A stretch of 64,000 bases of DNA, taken from NCBI RefSeq assembly GCF_014844035.1, contig NZ_CP062159.1, positions 868,001-932,000 of the forward strand. The letters run 5' to 3'. The stretch is from Flavobacterium sp. MDT1-60 (GTDB lineage: Bacteria; Bacteroidota; Bacteroidia; Flavobacteriales; Flavobacteriaceae). The notes under the pieces were generated by a model. It worked only from the letters and a program-made list of their open reading frames with translations. It ran no database searches and was not told where the DNA came from. Below, in pieces: positions 33,612 through 43,415 of the stretch. The translations under genes were made by a program, and so were the position numbers. How positions within the stretch are numbered: position 1 is the stretch's first letter; each line of letters opens with the position of its first letter.

Positions 33612-35768
33612 ATGAAAAACCTTTCGCTACATATCGTTTTTCTTTTGTCGGTCAATTTGATGTTGTCGCAACAAAAGCAATATCCTTTTCAGGATTCTAA
33701 ATTAGATACTGAAAAGCGTATTGATAATTTGCTGTCATTGATGACGCTCGATGAAAAAATTCAGGTTTTGAGCACGAATCCGTCGATAAAAAGATTAGGC
33801 GTTGTAGGAACTGGTCATGTAGAAGGATTGCACGGCCTGGCTTTGGGCGGACCAGGAGAGTGGGGCGGAAAAAATAAACAGCCATTAACAACGACAACTT
33901 TTCCTCAGGCCTATGGTTTGGGAGAAATGTGGGATGTTGATGTACTTCAGAAAGTAGCGCAGGTTGAAGGTTATGAAACACGTTATGCTTTTCAAAAATA
34001 CCAGCGCGGCGGCTTAGTTGTTCGTGCTCCAAATGCCGATATCGCAAGAGATCCGCGTTGGGGGCGTACCGAAGAAAGTTACGGCGAAGATGCTTTTTTT
34101 AACGGAACCATGACTGTTGCTTTTGTAAAAGGACTGCAGGGAAATCATCAGAAATATTGGCAAACAGCTTCGTTGATGAAACATTTTCTGGCCAACAGCA
34201 ATGAAGACGGAAGAACGTATACTTCATCTGATTTTGATGAAAGATTATGGAGAGAATATTATGCTTTGCCTTTTCAAATGGGTGTTGTCGAAGGCGGATC
34301 CCGTGCCTATATGGCGGCTTATAATAAAGTAAACGGAATTCCGGCAATGGTGCATCCGATGCTGAAAAATATTACCCAAAAAGAGTGGGGTCAAAACGGA
34401 ATCATTTGTACAGATGGAGGCGCATTTAAGTTGCTGCTTTCCGATCATAAATATTATGCTGATAAATATCTCGGAGCTGCCGCAGCCATAAAAGTCGGAA
34501 TTAATCAGTTTTTAGATGAATATACGGAAGCAATTTATGGAGCACTTTCGCACGGCTATTTAAAAGAGAAAGATATTGATGCCGTTATTCGCGGCAATTA
34601 TCGCGTAATGATTCAACTGGGAATGCTGGATGCAAATGCTGATAATCCGTACGCCAAAATCGGAACAGAGAAGGATACTATCGATCCCTGGAAAACCGAA
34701 GCGCATAAAAAAATCGCTTTAGAAGCAACCCAAAAATCTATTGTATTGCTTAAAAATGATACTGGATTGTTGCCTTTACAAAAAGATAAATTAAAAACAA
34801 TTGCTATAATTGGGAATCGTGCTGATGAAGTGCTTTTAGACTGGTACAGCGGAACACCTCCGTACGTTATTACACCTTTACAGGGAATAAAAAAGAAGCT
34901 TGGCAACAATGTTGAAATTTTATATGCCAAAAATAATACAGATGGCAAGGCGGCTGAAATGGCTAAAAAAGCAGATGTAGTTATTGTCATCGTCGGAAAT
35001 CATCCGGTTTGTAATGCGGGCTGGGCCAATTGTCCGGTTCCAAGTGAAGGAAAAGAGGCTGTCGATCGTCAATCGCTGACTTTAGAGCAGGAAGATTTGA
35101 TTAAAGTCGTGTATCAGGCCAATCCTAAAACAGTAGTCGCTTTAATTAGTAGTTTTCCGTACGCCATAAACTGGACGCAGGAACATGTTCCGGCAATTGT
35201 TCACATGGCGCAGAACAGTCAGGAAACAGGAACCGCTTTGGCTGATGTTTTATTTGGAGATTATAATCCTGCGGGACGCTTAACGCAAACCTGGGTTAGA
35301 GATATTACAGATTTGCCTGATTTATTAGATTACAACATTCGAAACGGCAGAACTTATATGTATTTCAAAGGAAAGCCATTGTACGCCTTTGGTCACGGAC
35401 TGAGTTATACCACTTTCAAATACAATTCAATCGAAACCAATTCAGAAACCATTGTTAAAAATGGAGAATTAAAAGTAACCATATCTGTTACTAATACAGG
35501 AAATAAAGATGGAGATGAAGTGATTCAATTATATGTAAAACAATTAGAATCAAAAGTAGAACGTCCGGAAAAAGAACTGAAAGCATTTCAGAGAGTTTTC
35601 TTTAAGGCAGGAGAAACGAAAAATGTTTCTTTGATTCTGAAATCCAAAGATTTAGAATATTGGAATACAGCAAAACAACAGTTTGAATTAGAAAATAATA
35701 CTATCGAAATTCAGATAGGAAGTGCTTCAGATAACATTCATCTAACCAAAAAACTAACGGTAAACTAA
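33612..35768 (+). CDS. GH3 family glycosidase (beta-xylosidase or beta-glucosidase)
   Basis: A 718-residue GH3 enzyme with a signal peptide (LHIVFLLSVNLMLSQ). The (beta/alpha)8 domain has RDPRWGRTEESYGED and LMKHFLANS (the Lys-His pair that binds the sugar), and the likely nucleophile is Asp268 in ICTDGGAFK. The common SDW is TDG here. The alpha/beta sandwich domain (IVLLKNDTGLLPL, IVGNHPVC) and a C-terminal fibronectin-like domain (SVTNTGNKDGDEVIQLYV) follow. The loop GPGEWGGK and the CTDGGA motif set it apart from the second GH3 in the locus and resemble xylosidase-type GH3 proteins, but the specificity is uncertain. The GH39 gene starts five bases after its stop. Confidence 0.9.
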   Translation: MKNLSLHIVFLLSVNLMLSQQKQYPFQDSKLDTEKRIDNLLSLMTLDEKIQVLSTNPSIKRLGVVGTGHVEGLHGLALGGPGEWGGKNKQPLTTTTFPQAYGLGEMWDVDVLQKVAQVEGYETRYAFQKYQRGGLVVRAPNADIARDPRWGRTEESYGEDAFFNGTMTVAFVKGLQGNHQKYWQTASLMKHFLANSNEDGRTYTSSDFDERLWREYYALPFQMGVVEGGSRAYMAAYNKVNGIPAMVHPMLKNITQKEWGQNGIICTDGGAFKLLLSDHKYYADKYLGAAAAIKVGINQFLDEYTEAIYGALSHGYLKEKDIDAVIRGNYRVMIQLGMLDANADNPYAKIGTEKDTIDPWKTEAHKKIALEATQKSIVLLKNDTGLLPLQKDKLKTIAIIGNRADEVLLDWYSGTPPYVITPLQGIKKKLGNNVEILYAKNNTDGKAAEMAKKADVVIVIVGNHPVCNAGWANCPVPSEGKEAVDRQSLTLEQEDLIKVVYQANPKTVVALISSFPYAINWTQEHVPAIVHMAQNSQETGTALADVLFGDYNPAGRLTQTWVRDITDLPDLLDYNIRNGRTYMYFKGKPLYAFGHGLSYTTFKYNSIETNSETIVKNGELKVTISVTNTGNKDGDEVIQLYVKQLESKVERPEKELKAFQRVFFKAGETKNVSLILKSKDLEYWNTAKQQFELENNTIEIQIGSASDNIHLTKKLTVN

Positions 35769-35773
35769 TTACA

Positions 35774-37354
35774 ATGAAAAGAAATTTAGCAACAGTTTTT
35801 ATTTTAATAGTGCTGATCAATGTCAAGTTGATTGGACAAAATAGTAATGCTGAAAATAGAATCATAAAAGTTGATTATAACCAAACAGCAGGAAAACTGA
35901 ATACCATGTTCAAAGAATGCATTGGTGCAGGAAGAGCAAATGAAGGTTTACGTGCTGACTGGCAACAACAATTAGCGTTGACCAAGCAAGAATGTGATTT
36001 CAAATACATTAGAATGCACGGTTTATTGTCGGATGATATGGCAGTTTACAGAGAAGATGCAAAAGGAAATCCGGAATATAATTACCAATATATTGATGTT
36101 TTATATGATTTCATTTTAAGTATTAAAATGAAACCTTTTGTTGAGTTAGGTTTTATGCCAGAGGCTTTGGCTAGTGGAAAAGAAACAATTTTTTGGTGGA
36201 AAGGAAATGTAACTCCTCCAAAAGATTATAAAAAATGGGAAGATTTAATTCGCAATCTAACACAGCATTTTAAAGAACGTTATGGAGATGAAGAAGTAAA
36301 AACATGGTACTTTGAAGTATGGAATGAGCCTAATTTAACGCCGGGTTTCTGGACCGGAACGCAGGCAGAATATTTCAAACTGTATGAATATGCAGCCCGA
36401 GGGATTAAGACAGTAAATCCAGCTTATAAAGTGGGTGGGCCTGCAACAGCTGGTGCTGGATGGGTTCCGGAAACAATTGATTTTTGCGTTAAAAATAATG
36501 TTCCTTTAGATTTTATTTCGACACATACTTATGGAGTAAATCAAGGCTATTTAGATGAATTTGGAACTTCGGGAACGGTTTTAAGCAAAGATGATTCCAG
36601 TATAAACGGTGATGTAATCAAATCTCGCAATCAAATTTCAAATTCGGCTAAGCCAAAATTAGAATTGCATTATACCGAATGGAGTTCTTCTTATACGCCG
36701 TCAGATCCGGTTCATGACAGTTATCATTCCGCAGCTTATATTCTTCAGAAACTAAAACAAGTCGGCAACGCGGCAAACTCCATGTCGTATTGGGTTTTTA
36801 CTGATATTTTTGAAGAACCAGGCCCAAGATTTACGCCTTTTCATGGCGGTTTCGGACTGTTGAATACACAGGGAATTAAAAAACCGGCTTATTTCTCATA
36901 TTCCTTCCTGAATAAATTGGGAGAAACGGAACTTCAGAATAAAGATACTTCATCATGGGCGGCTAAAAATGCAAAAGGAGATGTCCAGGTTTTGTTTTGG
37001 GATTTTACCAATACGCATCCTGGTGATAAGGTTTGGAATCAGACCTATTATATTCAGGATTTGCCTTCACAACCAAAAGGAATTGTAAAAATTGAAGTGG
37101 ACGGACTTCAAAAAGGGAAATACAATTTAGAGATTTATAAAGTGGGCTATAAAACAAATGATGCTTACGCCGATTATTTAGCGATGAACAAACCAAATCA
37201 GCTTACCATTGATCAGGTAAAAAAGATTAAGAAACATAATAATGGTGCTCCAATTTTAACCGAAAAAGTAGTAATTGATGCAAAAGGAATTTATCGTAAA
37301 GATTTTAAAATTAACGAAAATGATGTTGTGTTATTCAACTTCATCAAACAATAA
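35774..37354 (+). CDS. GH39 family glycosidase, probable beta-xylosidase
   Basis: A 526-residue enzyme with an N-terminal signal (ATVFILIVLINVKLIGQ). The GH39 clan A barrel is recognisable from FKYIRMHGLLSDDM, YIDVLYDFILSIKMKPFVEL and the acid/base Glu185 in YFEVWNEPN. The nucleophile is probably Glu302 in ELHYTEWSSSY, followed by SMSYWVFTDIFEE. Known GH39 members include beta-xylosidases and alpha-L-iduronidases. Xyloglucan generally carries alpha-xylose, so a beta-xylosidase here suggests an unusual beta-xylosyl branch or a different substrate such as a xylan contaminant. It is tightly coupled to the upstream GH3 gene (5 bases). Confidence 0.87.
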   Translation: MKRNLATVFILIVLINVKLIGQNSNAENRIIKVDYNQTAGKLNTMFKECIGAGRANEGLRADWQQQLALTKQECDFKYIRMHGLLSDDMAVYREDAKGNPEYNYQYIDVLYDFILSIKMKPFVELGFMPEALASGKETIFWWKGNVTPPKDYKKWEDLIRNLTQHFKERYGDEEVKTWYFEVWNEPNLTPGFWTGTQAEYFKLYEYAARGIKTVNPAYKVGGPATAGAGWVPETIDFCVKNNVPLDFISTHTYGVNQGYLDEFGTSGTVLSKDDSSINGDVIKSRNQISNSAKPKLELHYTEWSSSYTPSDPVHDSYHSAAYILQKLKQVGNAANSMSYWVFTDIFEEPGPRFTPFHGGFGLLNTQGIKKPAYFSYSFLNKLGETELQNKDTSSWAAKNAKGDVQVLFWDFTNTHPGDKVWNQTYYIQDLPSQPKGIVKIEVDGLQKGKYNLEIYKVGYKTNDAYADYLAMNKPNQLTIDQVKKIKKHNNGAPILTEKVVIDAKGIYRKDFKINENDVVLFNFIKQ

Positions 37355-37388
37355 ACTATTAAAAAACCACAAACAATAAATAACAAGT

Positions 37389-39626
37389 ATGAAAAAGAAA
37401 ATGATATATCTACCGGTTTTTATGGCTTTTGCATTGCTTACTTCTTGTAAAAAAGACGCACAAGGCGAAAATTCAAATGCTGTTCAGACGGAAGAGCGTC
37501 AGGGAAAAGAAATCAGTTCAGAATTTGATGCAGAGATTGACAAATTGGTTTCTCAAATGACATTCGAGGAAAAAATCGGAATGTTGCACGGTAACAGTAT
37601 GTTTAGTACCGGTGCTGTTGAACGTTTGGGTATTCCGGAATTAAAAATGGCCGATGGACCATTAGGAGTTCGTGAAGAGATTTCACGCGATAATTGGGCT
37701 CCGGCAGGTTTAACAAATGATTTTGCAACCTATTATCCTGCAGGTGGAGGTTTAGCTGCAACCTGGAATGCTGATATGGCCTATACCTTTGGGAACAGTC
37801 TTGGACAGGAAATGCGTGCACGCGATAAAGATATGTTGCTTTCTCCGGCAATCAATATTGTGAGAACGCCGCTTGGAGGAAGAACTTACGAATACATGAG
37901 TGAAGATCCGTTTTTGAATAAAAAAATTGCGGTACCGTTAATTGTAGGTTTACAGGATAATGATGTTATGGCTTGTGTGAAACATTTCGCAGCAAACAAT
38001 CAGGAAACAAACCGTGATTTTGTCGATGTGCAAATTGACGAACGTACACTTCGTGAAATTTATTTACCAGCATTTGAAGCTGCTGTAAAAGAAGGTCATG
38101 CTTATAGTGTAATGGGCGCTTACAATAAATTTAGAGGCGAATATTTATGTGAAAATGATTATATGCTGAATAAAATTCTGCGTGATGAATGGGGATTTAA
38201 AGGTGTAGTAGTTTCAGATTGGGCTGCGGTACATTCAACTGTAAAATCGCTAAACAGCGGATTAGATATTGAAATGGGAACACCAAAACCTTTCAACGAA
38301 TTTTTTCTTGCCGATAAATTAAATACTGCAGTTAAGAACAAAGAAATTTCAGAAGCCGAAATTGACAAACATGTCAAAAGAATATTAAATGTTCTTTTTC
38401 AGGTAAAAGCAATCGGTGGAAAAAACCGTGTTAAAGGAAGTATTTCGACTGAAGCGCATTATCAGGACGCATACAAAATTGCTGCTGAAGCAATAGTTCT
38501 ATTGAAAAATGAAAACAACGCTTTGCCTTTAAAATTAGACGGAGTAAAATCTATCGCTGTAATTGGAAACAATGCAACAAAGAAAAATGCTTTAGGAGGA
38601 TTTGGTGCAGGTGTTAAAACAAAAAGAGAAATTACACCTTTAGAAGGTTTGAAAAACAGACTGCCTTCATCAATTAAAATTAATTATGCTGAAGGATATT
38701 TGGAACGTTATGATGAAAAAAATAAAGGAAAATTAGGAGATATTACCTTAAACGGGCCAGTAACAGTTGATCAGTTGGATCCGGCTAAAGTGCAGGAAGC
38801 TGTTGAGGCCGCAAAGAAATCAGATGTTGCGATCATTTTTGCCGGTTCAAATCGGGATTATGAAACAGAAGCTTCTGACCGTAGAACTTTAAAATTGCCT
38901 TTTGGACAAGAAGAATTAATTCAGAAAGTATTGGCGGTTAATCCAAGAACGATTGTCGTAATGATTGCCGGAGCTCCTTTTGATATTGATGCGGTTAGCA
39001 AAAAATCTCAGGCTTTAGTTTGGAGCTGGTTCAATGGTTCTGAAGGCGGAAACGCATTGGCAGATGTGATATTAGGAAAAGTAAACCCGTCAGGAAAATT
39101 GCCATGGACAATGCCTAAAAACATCATGGATTCTCCGGCACATGCAACTAATAGTTTTCCAGGCGAAAAAGAAGTAAAATATGCTGAAGGAATTTTAGTG
39201 GGATACCGTTGGTTTGACACTAAAAATATTGCGCCATTATATCCTTTCGGATACGGATTATCATACACCACTTTTGCTTTCGAAAATGCCAAAGCCGATA
39301 AAACATCTTATAATGAAAATGAAACTATCGCTGTTTCTGTTGAAGTAAAAAACACAGGAAAAGTAGATGGAAAAGAAGTTGTTCAATTATACGTTTCCAA
39401 ATCAGATTCAAAAGTAAGCCGTGCTTCAAAAGAATTAAAAGGATTCAAAAAAGTGTTGGTAAAAGCCGGTAATTCTGAAACAGTTACCATAAAACTTCCT
39501 GTAAAAGAATTGGCTTACTATGATGTGGCTTCAAAAAAATGGATTGTAGAAGCTGGAAAATACACTTTGAAAGTTGGTAATTCTTCAAGAGATATCAAAA
39601 AAGAAATTGCGATAAGCATCAAATAA
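37389..39626 (+). CDS. GH3 family beta-glucosidase (lipoprotein)
   Basis: A 745-residue GH3 enzyme with lipobox LLTSC (about residue 19), so it is likely membrane-anchored. The catalytic domain includes KMADGPLGVREE, CVKHFAANNQETNRD and the nucleophile Asp277 in VVSDWAAVHS. The alpha/beta domain has IVLLKNENNALPL and SNRDYETEASDRRTLKLP, where the Glu residues are acid/base candidates. A fibronectin III-like domain (EVKNTGKVDGKEVVQLYVS) ends the protein. It would release glucose from the non-reducing end of the stripped backbone oligosaccharide, finishing the pathway. The sequence differs clearly from the first GH3 in this locus. Confidence 0.94.
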   Translation: MKKKMIYLPVFMAFALLTSCKKDAQGENSNAVQTEERQGKEISSEFDAEIDKLVSQMTFEEKIGMLHGNSMFSTGAVERLGIPELKMADGPLGVREEISRDNWAPAGLTNDFATYYPAGGGLAATWNADMAYTFGNSLGQEMRARDKDMLLSPAINIVRTPLGGRTYEYMSEDPFLNKKIAVPLIVGLQDNDVMACVKHFAANNQETNRDFVDVQIDERTLREIYLPAFEAAVKEGHAYSVMGAYNKFRGEYLCENDYMLNKILRDEWGFKGVVVSDWAAVHSTVKSLNSGLDIEMGTPKPFNEFFLADKLNTAVKNKEISEAEIDKHVKRILNVLFQVKAIGGKNRVKGSISTEAHYQDAYKIAAEAIVLLKNENNALPLKLDGVKSIAVIGNNATKKNALGGFGAGVKTKREITPLEGLKNRLPSSIKINYAEGYLERYDEKNKGKLGDITLNGPVTVDQLDPAKVQEAVEAAKKSDVAIIFAGSNRDYETEASDRRTLKLPFGQEELIQKVLAVNPRTIVVMIAGAPFDIDAVSKKSQALVWSWFNGSEGGNALADVILGKVNPSGKLPWTMPKNIMDSPAHATNSFPGEKEVKYAEGILVGYRWFDTKNIAPLYPFGYGLSYTTFAFENAKADKTSYNENETIAVSVEVKNTGKVDGKEVVQLYVSKSDSKVSRASKELKGFKKVLVKAGNSETVTIKLPVKELAYYDVASKKWIVEAGKYTLKVGNSSRDIKKEIAISIK

Positions 39627-39672
39627 ATTCACATTAAAACCACTTAACTAACTATAAAAAACCGCTTAAAAA

Positions 39673-41181
39673 ATGAAAAGAACAATAAAAAGTTACCTGT
39701 TAAATACGATTTTGTGTTTATCCTGGGTAAGCATTTTGGCGTGTAGTGCTGATAAAGATGCTACTCCCGATGATCCAACACCTGTTGTAAAAACCCTTAC
39801 GGTTGATCTCAATAAAATTGATTTTCAGAGTCCGGCGAGTACCTCAGAATTTATCGTTACCACAAATAGCACGAACTGGTCGGTTGCAACTTCAGAGGCA
39901 AGCTGGTTGAAATTTACTCCGGTTACAGGCGTATCCGGCAGAACCACAATTACAATTACCGCTTCAGAAAATACTACTTCTGCAGCAAGAACGGGTGTAA
40001 TTACCATTAGTTCAAGTGAAGTGGCATCGGTGCAAGTAAACGTTTCTCAGGCAGGAAAAGCAGGGATTTATCCGAGTTACAATACAAATCCAATTGCTGC
40101 CGACGCAAGCGGAATGAGTAGTACTGCGGTTCAATTGGCTGCTAAAATAAAATTAGGCTGGAATATCGGTAATACAATGGAAGCAACAGGTGGCGAAACT
40201 GCCTGGGGAAATCCAAAAATCACAAAAGCGTTGATTGATGCCGTTAAAGCAAAAGGTTTTAATGCGATCCGAATTCCGTGTTCATGGAATCAATATCTGG
40301 AAAATACGGCAACGGCAAAAATAAAAGCAGACTGGCTAAACCGTGTTAAAGAACTAGTGCAATATTGTGTTGACAATGATATGTACGTGGTTGTTAATAT
40401 TCACTGGGACGGCGGCTGGCTGGAAAACAATATTACAGAAGCTAAAAAAGAAGAAGCCAACGCGAAACAAAAAGCGTTTTGGGAACAAATTGCAACAAGT
40501 CTACGCGGATTTGATGAGCATTTATTATTCGCAAGTGCCAATGAACCGGCAGTTGAAGATGCAGCCCAAATGGCTGTTTTAACCTCATACCATCAAACTT
40601 TTATTGATGCCGTTCGTTCTACAGGCGGAAAAAATGCTAATCGTGTATTAGTTATTCAAGGCCCTACAACAGATATAGAAAAAACTAACAAATTGATGTT
40701 GAATTTGCCAACAGATAAAGTGGCGAATAAAATGATGGTTGAGGTGCATTATTATACACCGTGGAATTTTGCCGGTTTAACAAAAGACGAATCATGGGGT
40801 AAAATGTCCTATTATTGGGGAACTGGTTTTCATTCCACAACAGATACAGAACGAAACGCAACCTGGGGAGAGGAAGCTGATTTAGAGAAAAATTTCAAGT
40901 TAATGAAAACGCAGTTTGTAGATAAAGGAATTCCGGTTTTGTTGGGAGAATTTGGTGCAATTAGAAGAACAACCTTAACAGGAGATGCTTTAACATTACA
41001 TCTTGCGTCAAGAGCCTATTATTTAAAAAATGTGGTAAAACAAGCCAAAGCAAACGGTTTATTGCCATTCTATTGGGATGAAGGAAGCATGGGTAACAAT
41101 GGTTTCGGAATTTTCAATAGAAGTGATAATACTGTTTTTGATACTCAGGCGCTGAATGCCCTGATTGAAGGATTGCAATAA
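39673..41181 (+). CDS. BACON-GH5 endo-glucanase, probable xyloglucan endohydrolase
   Basis: A 502-residue lipoprotein (lipobox SILAC) with an N-terminal BACON domain (about 38-127, LNKIDFQSPASTSEFIVTT) and a C-terminal GH5 barrel. The barrel starts AAKIKLGWNIGNTMEA. The acid/base is Glu291 in ASANEPAVE and the nucleophile Glu426 in VLLGEFGA. The layout resembles GH5 subfamily 4 BACON xyloglucanases such as BoGH5A of Bacteroides ovatus. Anchored at the surface, it would cut the beta-1,4-glucan backbone to produce the oligosaccharides that SusCD imports. This gene is the main reason for the xyloglucan assignment; other beta-1,4-glucans such as mixed-linkage glucan are possible alternatives. Confidence 0.93.
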   Translation: MKRTIKSYLLNTILCLSWVSILACSADKDATPDDPTPVVKTLTVDLNKIDFQSPASTSEFIVTTNSTNWSVATSEASWLKFTPVTGVSGRTTITITASENTTSAARTGVITISSSEVASVQVNVSQAGKAGIYPSYNTNPIAADASGMSSTAVQLAAKIKLGWNIGNTMEATGGETAWGNPKITKALIDAVKAKGFNAIRIPCSWNQYLENTATAKIKADWLNRVKELVQYCVDNDMYVVVNIHWDGGWLENNITEAKKEEANAKQKAFWEQIATSLRGFDEHLLFASANEPAVEDAAQMAVLTSYHQTFIDAVRSTGGKNANRVLVIQGPTTDIEKTNKLMLNLPTDKVANKMMVEVHYYTPWNFAGLTKDESWGKMSYYWGTGFHSTTDTERNATWGEEADLEKNFKLMKTQFVDKGIPVLLGEFGAIRRTTLTGDALTLHLASRAYYLKNVVKQAKANGLLPFYWDEGSMGNNGFGIFNRSDNTVFDTQALNALIEGLQ

Positions 41182-41208
41182 ATAGCCTATATTTGATGAT
41201 ATAGATTG

Positions 41209-41287
41209 AACCGCAAAGTTCGCAAAGCCAGCACAATAATCGCAAAGCTTTGCGAACTTTGCGTAGTTCTTAGCGAACCTTGCGGTT
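41209..41287. repeat. Long nested inverted repeat between GH5 and SGNH genes
   Basis: CGCAAAGTTCGCAAAG (41212-41227) is perfectly complementary to 41248-41263, and outer AACCGCAA / TTGCGGTT segments (about 41209-41216 and 41280-41287) enclose it. It fills most of the 135-base gap. No U-run follows. Confidence 0.7.
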
Positions 41288-41316
41288 AATTTTTAAAGTT
41301 AAATTTTAAGATAAAG

Positions 41317-43266
41317 ATGAAAAAAATAACAAGCTTTCTTTTATTGCTTTTAAGCGTAATTGTAACTGCCAATGTCAAAATGCCATTGTTGTTTGCTGAT
41401 GGAATGGTGTTGCAACGCAACAAAGAAATCCCGGTTTGGGGTTGGGCAGATCCAAATGAAAAAGTTGAAGTAAGTTTCAACAAACAAACCAAAACCATAG
41501 TTGCCGATAAAAATGGAAAATGGATGATTAAATTATCTGCTGAAAAAGCAGGAGGACCTTTTGAATTAACCATTACAGGAAAAAACAAAATCATCATAAA
41601 AGATGTTTTGGTTGGAGAAGTATGGATTTGCAGCGGACAATCGAACATGGAATTTCAAGTTTCGAAAACCATGAACGCCGAAAAAGAAATAGCCGATTCT
41701 GATTATCCAATGATTCGTCATTTTGGTGTAGCACAAGATTTAAGCGGAACTCCAAAAGACGATTTAAAAGCCGGAAAATGGCAGGTTTCAAACAAAGAAA
41801 ATGTTGGAAATTTTACAGCGGTTGGATATTATTTTGCCAAAAAATTGTACGCCGAATTAAAAATTCCAATCGGAATCATCAACACTTCGTGGGGAGGAAC
41901 CAATGTTGAAACCTGGACAAGCCGTGAAGCTTTTCAAAAAAGCGACGATTTCAAAGCCATGATTGCTAATGTTCCAACAATGAATATCGATTCTATTTCA
42001 AAATTGTACGCCAGACAAATGAAGGAAAGAGTCGAAAAAATTCAGGGAACCCCAGTCAGTGCAGAAAACGAAAATATCTTTAAAGAACGAACATTCAATG
42101 ATGCAACCTGGGGCGAATTAAATACGCCTAGTTTATGGGAAAATCAGCCTTTGGGTGATTTAGACGGAATTGTCTGGATGCGTAAAACCATAACACTTTC
42201 AGCAGAAGATATAAAAAATAAAGCCGTTTTAAGTCTTTCAAAAATTGACGATGAAGATATTACTTATGTAAACGGAATCGAAGTGGGTAAAAACACACAA
42301 TGGGATTTCAAACGTGTTTATGAAGTTCCGGCAAATGTTTTAAAAGAAGGACAAAATATAATTGCCGTAAGAATTGTCGATAACAGCGGTGGCGGCGGAA
42401 TCTACGGAGAAACATCTGATTTAAAATTGACTTTAGGAAACAAAATAATTCCGCTTGACGGAAAATGGAAGTTTAAAGTTATACTAGTAAAAACATCATT
42501 ATCGCCAAATAGTTATCCGTCATTATTGTACAATGCAATGGTAAATCCGTTGGTACCGTATGCAATCGAAGGCGTTTTATGGTATCAGGGCGAAGCAAAT
42601 GTCTGGAGAGCAAATCAATATAAAAAGGCATTTCCGTTAATGATCAGCGATTGGAGAACAAAATTTAATCAGGGCGATTTTCCATTTTATTTTGTACAAT
42701 TATCAACTTTCAATGAATCCAACGGCAACAGCAAAGTAGGAAGCCGTTGGGCAGAACTTCGCGAAGCACAAACGGAGACTTTAAAATTGAAAAACACCGG
42801 AATGGCCGTAACCACAGATATTGGAAATGCTAAAGACATTCACCCAACCAATAAACAAGATGTCGGATTGCGTTTGGCAGCGATTGCATTAAACAATGTT
42901 TACGGCAAAAAAAGAGTTTATAGCGGTCCAACGTATAAATCTCAGGAAATAAAAGAAAACCAAATCATCCTGACTTTCGATAATATCGGAAGCGGATTAT
43001 CAACTTCAGATAATTCTCAAAACGTAAAAGGCTTCGAAATCGCAGGTGCCGACAAAGTTTTTTATTCCGCGAAAGCGATAATCAAAGACAACAAAATAAT
43101 CGTTTCGAATGAAAATGTTCCAAATCCCGTTGCCGTTCACTACGGTTGGGCAGACGACGATACCGAAATCAATCTTTTCAATAAAGAAAAATTCCCGGCA
43201 TCACCGTTCAGAACTGATAATTGGGAAATGATTACGTCTAACGAGAAATATAAGGTTAGTAAATAG
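41317..43266 (+). CDS. SGNH-family acetylesterase (sialate O-acetylesterase-like)
   Basis: A 649-residue protein with a signal peptide (SFLLLLLSVIVTA). The nucleophile Ser109 lies in ICSGQSNMEF. The other SGNH blocks are IINTSWGGTNVETW, EGVLWYQGEANV and DIHPTNK, which carries the Asp and His of the triad. Between about 240 and 370 sits an inserted beta-sandwich (GIVWMRKTITL ... GGGGIYGETSDLKLTLG) resembling a sugar-binding domain. These enzymes remove O-acetyl groups from glycans. Xyloglucan galactosyl residues are often acetylated, so it probably de-esterifies the imported oligosaccharide before the galactosidase acts. The exact ester is inferred. Confidence 0.9.
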   Translation: MKKITSFLLLLLSVIVTANVKMPLLFADGMVLQRNKEIPVWGWADPNEKVEVSFNKQTKTIVADKNGKWMIKLSAEKAGGPFELTITGKNKIIIKDVLVGEVWICSGQSNMEFQVSKTMNAEKEIADSDYPMIRHFGVAQDLSGTPKDDLKAGKWQVSNKENVGNFTAVGYYFAKKLYAELKIPIGIINTSWGGTNVETWTSREAFQKSDDFKAMIANVPTMNIDSISKLYARQMKERVEKIQGTPVSAENENIFKERTFNDATWGELNTPSLWENQPLGDLDGIVWMRKTITLSAEDIKNKAVLSLSKIDDEDITYVNGIEVGKNTQWDFKRVYEVPANVLKEGQNIIAVRIVDNSGGGGIYGETSDLKLTLGNKIIPLDGKWKFKVILVKTSLSPNSYPSLLYNAMVNPLVPYAIEGVLWYQGEANVWRANQYKKAFPLMISDWRTKFNQGDFPFYFVQLSTFNESNGNSKVGSRWAELREAQTETLKLKNTGMAVTTDIGNAKDIHPTNKQDVGLRLAAIALNNVYGKKRVYSGPTYKSQEIKENQIILTFDNIGSGLSTSDNSQNVKGFEIAGADKVFYSAKAIIKDNKIIVSNENVPNPVAVHYGWADDDTEINLFNKEKFPASPFRTDNWEMITSNEKYKVSK

Positions 43267-43302
43267 TATATAGAGAAAAGCGAAAAGCTTTTCTCTATAT
43301 AC
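43266..43302 (+). repeat. Perfect 16-bp stem hairpin between SGNH and GH95
   Basis: The arms GTATATAGAGAAAAGC (43266-43281) and its complement (43287-43302) enclose GAAAA. No U-run follows. Two weaker hairpins (TGTTCC/GGAACA near 43334 and ATCGGT/ACCGGAT near 43352) come next. Confidence 0.7.
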
Positions 43303-43415
43303 ATCTAAAGACAATAAAACGTAACCAAAAAATGTTCCATCGGAACAATTCATCGGTAAAACCGGATAAAACATGAATATCACGATATAGATCGATAACA
43401 TTAAAACGCATCAAA

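Noticed and set aside
33697..34047. 116-codon minus-strand ORF inside the first GH3 gene
   Set aside because: Antisense shadow; the plus-strand frame carries the conserved GH3 motifs.
41286..41648. 120-codon minus-strand ORF
   Set aside because: It lies antisense to the start of the SGNH esterase, whose own frame has clear family motifs; no promoter or homology supports the antisense ORF.
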